DNA from: Sphaerisporangium fuscum
GTDB taxonomy: Bacteria > Actinomycetota > Actinomycetes > Streptosporangiales > Streptosporangiaceae
Length of the DNA stretch: 64,000 nucleotides
Assembly: GCF_018531465.1 (NCBI RefSeq)
Contig: NZ_JAHDTF010000002.1
Span: 248,001-312,000, forward strand
Direction: 5' to 3'
Part shown: one piece after another, positions 59,185 to 64,000 of the stretch
Layout: each line of letters begins with the position of its first letter
Numbering within the stretch: position 1 is the stretch's first letter
Position numbers and translations under genes: made by a program
The notes under the pieces: model-generated
Told to the model about the DNA's origin: nothing
The model's input: only the letters and a program-made list of their open reading frames with translations
Databases searched by the model: none

Positions 59185-59510
59185 CCGGCATGCCGTACAA
59201 CCGTGACCAACTGTCGGCAAGCCTCGGCGGCCGGGAGGCCTCAGGGCGGAACTACCGGGCTCTGGCCGACGAATACGCCGAGTTCACCGGGAGCCTGCGG
59301 AGCAGCCTGGGCGGCAACCTGCTGGACCTCCCGGAGATCAGCGGCCCCTACGGCGAGCTGGTCTCGAACCTCCATGAACGGTGCCGGCAGGTGGAGATGC
59401 AGCTGCGTCACGCCGGCGACGGCCAGATCAAGGCCGCCGCCAACTTCAGGGAGGTCGAACTGGCCACGGCCTACACCGGCGGCCGCATCCGGCAGGCGCT
59501 GGAGGCGTGA
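59181..59510 (+). CDS. WXG100/ESX-like small helical protein
   Basis: A 109-residue mostly helical protein with no signal peptide. It contains NYRALADEYAEFTGSLRSSLGG, and LHERCRQVEMQLRHAGDGQIKAAANFREVE near the C-terminus. Length and helix-turn-helix hairpin shape agree with type VII-secretion targets of the WXG100/EspC type, although a WXG motif is not present. GTG 59181 has AAGGAG 4 nt upstream and overlaps the stop of the YbaB-like gene. It lies 16 bp before the next gene. Confidence 0.6.
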   Translation: MTGMPYNRDQLSASLGGREASGRNYRALADEYAEFTGSLRSSLGGNLLDLPEISGPYGELVSNLHERCRQVEMQLRHAGDGQIKAAANFREVELATAYTGGRIRQALEA

Positions 59511-59526
59511 GCAGAATGGGCGCGCG

Positions 59527-60696
59527 ATGACGAACATCGACTTCGGCCTCCTCGGGATCGATCCGCTCCCGGACACCAGCGGGGTGGACGGTCACGCCGA
59601 CGCACTCGGCAAGGCCTCCCAGTACCACGGGCAGCTCCAGGGGGACGGCGTGGCGGCCTTCCGCCCCGCCGGCGACGACCAGGGCGAGAGCGCCGACGCG
59701 ACGCGCACCTACCTGGCCGGCCAAGGAGGCGTACTACCGGAGGCAGGCCATCTGTCCCACCACGCGGCGATCGCCTCCGGCGGCGTGAGCGCCGCGGGCA
59801 AGACCATCGCATGGACCGCGGGAAGCCTCACCGCCGTCTCCCTGGTCGCCGCCGTGGCGGTCAGGGTCGGCGTGATGAACCCCGAAGCGCTGGCCGTCCT
59901 GGCCCGCGCCCGAGCAGTGGCCGCCCAGATGTCCAAGAACATGCGCGTCATCACCCAGAAAGTGGGCCGCGTCCTGAAACTCACCGCCGACGAGGTGAAA
60001 CCCCAGGGAGTGAACCTCACCAAGGCGGACCCGTACGGCATCTCGCGGAGCACGAGCCCGGCGATCAACTTCCGCCTGGACCGGGCGCACACCATTCTGT
60101 CGAGGACGGCACGCCGACTGGACATCCGCGAGAGGCGCATCGGCACGATCAACGACAGCCTGGCGGAAGCTCGCTACAACGAGCAGATGAGGATAGAGCT
60201 GAAAGGCGGCCTCGACGGACACGACTACGGCGACTACACGAACGGCGTGTACAGGTACCAGCCGCAGCTCAACCCCTACCTCACGCGGGAGGAGCAGGCG
60301 CTGCTGGATCGGCACGCCCGGACCGTGTACAACGAGATGCCTCCGATCGGCGACGCCGTGTCGGCCTCCACAGAGGAGGCCCGCATGCATCTCGCGGCCG
60401 TCAGGAACCTGGCCAAGGACCACCCGGATTTCGACCTCGCCGAGGTGAGCAGGGCCCATCAGTGGGCCCGCGACCTCGAAGAGCGCGCCAAGCAGGTGGA
60501 TCGCGACCTGGCCTACCTGAAGCACGATTTCGCACCCAAGATGACCGTGCACCTGAACCCCGAGGGCGGGTGGGCCGACGTGCAACCGCACTACTTCCCG
60601 AGCGGCCGCGTGTGGACGGGTCCGAACACGCCACCTGCGTACCGCGACGTACCCCCGGTCGGCGATATCCCGGGAATGGGAATGCCCAAGAGGTAG
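59527..60696 (+). CDS. Membrane-associated protein of unknown function in a type VII-like cluster
   Basis: A 389-residue protein I do not recognise. Its N-terminal about 90 residues are acidic and helical. A hydrophobic segment at about 95-117 (KTIAWTAGSLTAVSLVAAVAVRVGV) could cross the membrane. The C-terminal 270 residues are charged, with RLDIRERRIGTINDSLAEARYNEQM and YRYQPQLNPYLTREEQALLDRHARTVYNEMPPIGDAV. The Pro/Gly-rich end (PPAYRDVPPVGDIPGMGM) is disordered. The neighbours (YbaB-like and WXG100-like) suggest a T7SS-associated effector or partner, but no toxin domain or immunity gene was found. Confidence 0.65.
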   Translation: MTNIDFGLLGIDPLPDTSGVDGHADALGKASQYHGQLQGDGVAAFRPAGDDQGESADATRTYLAGQGGVLPEAGHLSHHAAIASGGVSAAGKTIAWTAGSLTAVSLVAAVAVRVGVMNPEALAVLARARAVAAQMSKNMRVITQKVGRVLKLTADEVKPQGVNLTKADPYGISRSTSPAINFRLDRAHTILSRTARRLDIRERRIGTINDSLAEARYNEQMRIELKGGLDGHDYGDYTNGVYRYQPQLNPYLTREEQALLDRHARTVYNEMPPIGDAVSASTEEARMHLAAVRNLAKDHPDFDLAEVSRAHQWARDLEERAKQVDRDLAYLKHDFAPKMTVHLNPEGGWADVQPHYFPSGRVWTGPNTPPAYRDVPPVGDIPGMGMPKR

Positions 60697-61077
60697 AGCT
60701 GGAGGCCCCAAGGCTCCACCTGGGAAACCCGGTGACGGACGCGCATGAACCCCAGGCCGGTTCACCCGATCTCGCCGGGGCCGCCATCTCCCGCCCCGGA
60801 TTGCCTGCTTCCATCGGCGCTGGACGATGAGGGCAGGTGAGGGCAAGGAGGAGAACCCACCCGTCCCACACCTCCCTGGCACAGACCGGCCGCCCACCCA
60901 AACCCACCCCGCCCCAACATTGGAGCGGAGGCCGTCCGGGCGAACCCGGCGCCGCCGTACGGTGGCCGGGCGGTCGGCTGCTGTCCGCGCGCCGGGCGAG
61001 GAATGCCGGGCCGGTGGTGATCCATGGCGTGACCGGCCGATCGGCCGTCATCCGGCCGGCTCCAGGTACGCCGGCGG
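60697..61077. other. Gene-free spacer
   Basis: 381 bp between convergent genes. No frame has the strong third-position bias of real genes. A 14-bp perfect palindrome, CGGCCGATCGGCCG, is at 61034-61047 with flanking GC-rich inverted repeats; it could act as a terminator. Confidence 0.55.
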
Positions 61078-61512
61078 TCACTTGGCCGGGACCTGGAACC
61101 ACACCACGTTTCCTCTCCTGTCCCTGCGCCAGCCCCACGACGAGGCCAGCTCTCCGACCAGCCACAGCCCACGACCGTTCTCGGCGTTCTCGCTCGGGTC
61201 CCGCCGGGGACGAGGACGGCCGTCCGATCCCTGGTCGATGACGTCGACCTGGATCGTCTTGCCGCAGTCCGCGACCAGGACCGTGAGCAGCCCGTCCCGC
61301 CGCCATCCGGAATCGGAGTGCTGTACCGCGTTCCCAACGAGCTCGCTGACCATCAGGATCGCGTCGTCCGCATCCGGGCAGCCGGCCACGCGCAGGATCT
61401 CTCGTACGAACGCCCGCGCGACCGAGGCCGAAGTGGCCGTACCCGGCAACTCGGCCCTGCCCAGGAGCGCCCCTTCCCCGGCCAAAGCGCTGCTTCCTCC
61501 ACGCATCGCCAT
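61078..61512 (-). CDS. ATP-binding protein (RsbW/SpoIIAB-like HATPase)
   Basis: A 144-residue single-domain protein. The GHKL ATPase motifs are MVSELVGNAVQHS (N-box, about 57-69), VIDQGSDGRP (about 90) and GRGLWLVGELASSWG (G-box, about 112-126). These are typical of anti-sigma or anti-sigma-like kinases expanded in Streptomyces and relatives. It may sequester a sigma factor or regulator, but the partner is not evident. ATG 61512 has GGAGGGG 8 nt upstream. It is divergent from the XRE/DUF397 pair, the usual WhiJ-like locus arrangement. Confidence 0.88.
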   Translation of the reverse strand: MAMRGGSSALAGEGALLGRAELPGTATSASVARAFVREILRVAGCPDADDAILMVSELVGNAVQHSDSGWRRDGLLTVLVADCGKTIQVDVIDQGSDGRPRPRRDPSENAENGRGLWLVGELASSWGWRRDRRGNVVWFQVPAK

Positions 61513-61763
61513 GAATTCCACCCCTCCAGACACCATCGAATGACGAGCGACGGACGCTGAAAACCCCTAGCTGTGATCACGGGCCGCCCGCTGCGCTTCG
61601 AGTTGAATGCGCAGATTGCTTGACTTTGCTCCTCGACGCCGAGGAGCCGGATAGAGGGATTCTGCTGACGAGAGGGAATCCGGTAAGCGAAACCGCAGGC
61701 CAGAGCGCACCGGACAATGTCGATTCCGAGATTCCGGAGACGGTGGCGTGGTATGACGACTGC

Positions 61764-62645
61764 ATGGAATCCCCCATTCCTCCCGAGCCGCCGGAGCATG
61801 CCATGGACGAGCACTCCAAGAGCCCTGAGCCGACCGTCTCCCCCGGATCCGCCCACGTACGCTTCGGCACGGAAATGCGTCGCCTTCGAGAAGCGGCCCA
61901 ATGGTCACAGGCGGCCGTAGCCGCACGGCTGGGTTGTACTCAGACGCAGGTGAGCCGACTGGAGATGGCGAAGCGAACCCCATCGAAGTCCGATGCCGAG
62001 AAGCTCGACCTTATCTTCGGATCTGACGAAAGAAGGTATTTTGTAGGGCTGTATCGCCGTATAAAGGCTCGACCTGGTGGGCCACTCTGGTTCGCGGACT
62101 GGGCAGACCAGATCGAGCCATACGCGGTCACCCTCCGGTCCTGGGACCCTCTCCTGATTCCCGGCCTGCTGCAGACGGAGGCCTACGCCCGGCACATCTT
62201 CAGCGCCGAGCCCAGGATCACCGCCAAAGAGGTGGAAGACCGAGTCCAGGCACGGATGCAGCGCCAGCAGATCCTGCAGAGGGATGATCCCCCTGCCCTC
62301 TTGGTCATGATCGAGGAAAGTGTGCCACGTCGCCTGATCGGCGGCACCGACGTGATGAGAGAGCAGCTCGACCACCTACTGGAGATCGCTCAACGCCCCA
62401 ATGTCTCCATACAGCTGGTCGACGCACGATGCATTCCTGGCATGCTAGGACCATTCATGATCGCCGAACTCCCCAATGGAGAGCCCGACACCGTCCAGGC
62501 AGGCTCTTCTATCGACGGTCAGGTTTCTGACGATCCCGACCAAGTGGCGTCCATCTGGAACCGCTATGAAGCGATACGACTGTGGGCCTATCCTGAGCAC
62601 GTATCCATCAAAATGATCAGGGAAGTGAGGCAGGAATGGACCTGA
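61764..62645 (+). CDS. XRE-family regulator with DUF5753 (WhiJ-like)
   Basis: A 293-residue protein. The helix-turn-helix at about 27-80 is FGTEMRRLREAAQWSQAAVAARLGCTQTQVSRLEMAKRTPS. The DUF5753 domain follows (about 110-285: YAVTLRSWDPLLIPGLLQTEAYAR, RMQRQQILQRDDPPALLVMIEES, MREQLDHLLEIAQRPNVSIQLV). WhiJ-like proteins in Streptomyces work with a small DUF397 partner in development control. ATG 61764 follows TATGAC by 6 nt, a weaker leaderless signal; ATG 61803 is possible. Codon use is less GC-biased than elsewhere, as is common for this family. It overlaps the DUF397 gene by 10 bp. Confidence 0.88.
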   Translation: MESPIPPEPPEHAMDEHSKSPEPTVSPGSAHVRFGTEMRRLREAAQWSQAAVAARLGCTQTQVSRLEMAKRTPSKSDAEKLDLIFGSDERRYFVGLYRRIKARPGGPLWFADWADQIEPYAVTLRSWDPLLIPGLLQTEAYARHIFSAEPRITAKEVEDRVQARMQRQQILQRDDPPALLVMIEESVPRRLIGGTDVMREQLDHLLEIAQRPNVSIQLVDARCIPGMLGPFMIAELPNGEPDTVQAGSSIDGQVSDDPDQVASIWNRYEAIRLWAYPEHVSIKMIREVRQEWT

Positions 62646-62836
62646 ACAGCGCTGCATGGCGGAAGTCCTCACACTCTGGTGGCGACGGAGCCCAGTGTGT
62701 AGAAGTCGCCGTCAACCTGCCCCGGGCAGTAGCCGTACGAGACAGCAAGAACCCCGACGGCCCAGTTCTTTTCACCACTCCCACTCAATGGAAGAACTTC
62801 ATCAGCAGCATCAAGAGGCAAAGCTTCAACTACTGA
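62636..62836 (+). CDS. DUF397 small protein
   Basis: A 66-residue DUF397 protein: AAWRKSSHSGGDGAQCVEVAV, then VAVRDSKNPDGPVLFTTPTQWKNFISSIK. These small partners bind or antagonise the cognate XRE protein encoded just upstream; translation is coupled by the 10-bp overlap. ATG 62636. Confidence 0.9.
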   Translation: MDLNSAAWRKSSHSGGDGAQCVEVAVNLPRAVAVRDSKNPDGPVLFTTPTQWKNFISSIKRQSFNY

Positions 62837-62961
62837 ACCACCAATACGACAACTAACGGACTTCACCCGGTCACCCGCCGTACAACGACGCCGAATTCGC
62901 CGCACTCCACCCCACCGCGTCGGCGCCGTACGAGACGCCACCACAACGACGCCAAGGAGGC

Positions 62962-63006
62962 GGCGAGGGCTGCCGGTCGGACGGTGGTGGCGAGGGCTGC
63001 CGGTCG
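62962..63006. repeat. Short direct repeat
   Basis: The 18-bp block GGCGAGGGCTGCCGGTCG occurs at 62962-62979 and 62989-63006 with unit length 27 bp. It lies in the spacer between DUF397 and TPR genes. No role evident. Confidence 0.6.
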
Positions 63007-63047
63007 CACGGCAGGGGCCGTAGGGCGGGCGCCGCGTGGGTGGTGGT

Positions 63048-64000
63048 CTATGTGGTGGGTTGTTGTGGCTGGGGCTCGCTGCCGGTGCGGGCCAGTGACT
63101 CGGCGGCGCGGCGCCAGATCTCCGCGGCCAGGTCGAAGTTGGCGCGCTCCTGCGCCTGCTCGGCCAGCGCTCGAAGGCCCTGCATGCCTTCGTCCTGCTT
63201 GCCGTCGAGCAGCAGGAGCTGGTTGCGCAGCACGTCCAAGCGGATCTGTTCCTGGTAGCCCAGGTGGTCGTGCGCGTTGGCGAGCTGGTCGAGCAGGGCG
63301 CGGGCCTCGTCGGTGTGCCCGGTGTGGAAGGCCAGGGCGGCGCGCAGCGCGAGCAGTTCCTGCTCGACCGTGGGAGTGCCGGCGAACGGCAGACACGCCT
63401 CGACCTCCTCGATATGGCGCGCCGCGGGTTCGGTATCGGGCGGGGTGAGGTTGAGGTTGAGGCGGGCGGCGACGATTCGCAGTCGCACCCACATGGCCGG
63501 GTCGAGGCGACCTTGGAGTTGCTTCAGGGCGTCGTCGACCAGCTTCAGCGCGACCTGGGGCTCGCCCTGCCGGAGCCGGACGCCGGCCACGGTCCACACC
63601 GCCTCCGCCAGGACCCTGCCGGCGGGCAGGCCCGTGACCAGGGTGAGGAGTTCGTCGGCGTGCTGCCGGGCCTCGGCCATCCGGCCCGCCTCGGCCAGCG
63701 AGGACACCAGCGCCAGGAGAGTGTCGGCCACGATGCGTGGCGGCAGGCCCTCGTCGACCGCCAGGCGGTAGGCGCCGATCGCGGTCTCGACCGCGGCCGG
63801 TACCTGGCCCGCCCCGCGTTGAGCGCGCGCCAGTCGCGCCCGTGCTCGGGCGCGCAACTCGGGCAGGCCGAGTTCTTCGGCGAGTGCCACCAATTCATCC
63901 AGGCAGGTGTGCTCCTCGGAGTGCTCCTCGTTGTGGCGTCGCCAGTCGGCGACTTGCCAGAGTGCTTGCCAGCGCAGCAGGGGGTCCTCGCCGCCCGCCG
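63048..64000 (-). CDS. Tetratricopeptide-repeat protein (N-terminus beyond window)
   Basis: At least 316 residues, open to the right edge. The visible part consists of helical repeats of about 35-40 residues, for example ARARARLARAQRGAGQVPAAVETAIGAYRLA, ALVSSLAEAGRMAEARQHADELLTLV and LRAALAFHTGHTDEARALLDQLANAHDHLG, typical TPR hairpins. The unseen N-terminus may carry an XRE, LuxR or STAND-type regulator domain, as is common for such C-terminal arrays in actinomycetes. The end at residue Thr is Gln/Pro-rich. Function undetermined. Confidence 0.8.
   Translation of the reverse strand, partial: AGGEDPLLRWQALWQVADWRRHNEEHSEEHTCLDELVALAEELGLPELRARARARLARAQRGAGQVPAAVETAIGAYRLAVDEGLPPRIVADTLLALVSSLAEAGRMAEARQHADELLTLVTGLPAGRVLAEAVWTVAGVRLRQGEPQVALKLVDDALKQLQGRLDPAMWVRLRIVAARLNLNLTPPDTEPAARHIEEVEACLPFAGTPTVEQELLALRAALAFHTGHTDEARALLDQLANAHDHLGYQEQIRLDVLRNQLLLLDGKQDEGMQGLRALAEQAQERANFDLAAEIWRRAAESLARTGSEPQPQQPTT

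Noticed and set aside
60697-61077. Possible small genes in the spacer (for example from 60837)
   Set aside because: Frames are Pro/Arg/Thr-rich without third-position bias, start signals or similarity to known proteins.
62863-63597. 245-codon minus-strand frame with Arg/Ala/Pro-rich product
   Set aside because: It is a shifted frame of the TPR gene that runs on into the spacer; the TPR frame has recognisable repeats and better bias.

Overview
The window is very GC-rich, with coding frames that use G or C at nearly every third codon position, and it carries families typical of sporulating actinomycetes: DUF397/XRE/HATPase regulators, WXG100-like proteins, a CU044_5270-type protein, a DUF1996 secreted protein and CebR-like boxes. 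I infer an actinomycete chromosome, probably Streptosporangiales (Nonomuraea/Streptosporangium/Microbispora-like). No rRNA, tRNA, IS element, phage or CRISPR array was seen. Most of it looks like core chromosome; the accessory-looking parts are 42-48 kb (glucan use) and 58.7-62.8 kb (type VII-like and WhiJ-like genes). Layout: 1-8 kb has adenosine deaminase, a cupin with a reiterated 3' end, a secreted beta-propeller protein, a MarR protein, a divergent SDR/TetR pair, an AMIN-like lipoprotein and a MarR/MFS pair. 8.1-15.3 kb is a nucleoside uptake and salvage operon read leftward: BMP lipoprotein, ABC ATPase, two permeases, cytidine deaminase, thymidine phosphorylase. 15.4-19.4 kb has an M20 amidohydrolase, a YbdK/EgtA-type ligase, a small membrane protein and a D,D-carboxypeptidase. 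19.5-24.4 kb is an ECF sigma / membrane protein / subtilase operon. 24.5-30.6 kb has a BrkB-family protein, trpS, a TIGR03086 protein, a CNNM/CorC-type protein, galE and a DUF11 protein that overlaps a small opposite-strand gene. 30.8-34.8 kb has an MFS/PadR pair and a receptor-like Ser/Thr kinase with a periplasmic-binding domain. 35-37.7 kb has icd, a DUF3017 protein and citrate synthase. 37.9-42 kb has an FHA-HTH protein and a DesK-type two-component system coupled to an ABC exporter. 42.1-48 kb holds a CebR-like repressor, the collapsed remains of its sugar-uptake and beta-glucosidase operon, four CebR-type boxes, and intact secreted glucanase and DUF1996 genes. 48-53.3 kb has a small P-loop kinase-like protein, a Uma2 protein, an azoreductase/MarR pair, an EamA exporter and malic enzyme. 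53.4-58.7 kb is a P450/ferredoxin/reductase set with a TetR regulator, then an MFS pump. 58.8-62.8 kb has a YbaB/WXG100-like/membrane protein trio and a HATPase-XRE-DUF397 cluster. A TPR protein runs off the right edge. Three points stand out. First, an operon has been reduced by two in-frame-looking internal deletions to a chimera of solute-binding protein, permease and GH1 glucosidase pieces, while its repressor and operators survive and may now serve a neighbouring secreted glucanase. Second, nine genes show the same leaderless signature, a TANNNT box 6-7 nt before an ATG or GTG. Third, the nucleoside ABC ATPase has no ATG, GTG or TTG in the right place and appears to start at an ATC codon behind a strong ribosome-binding site.
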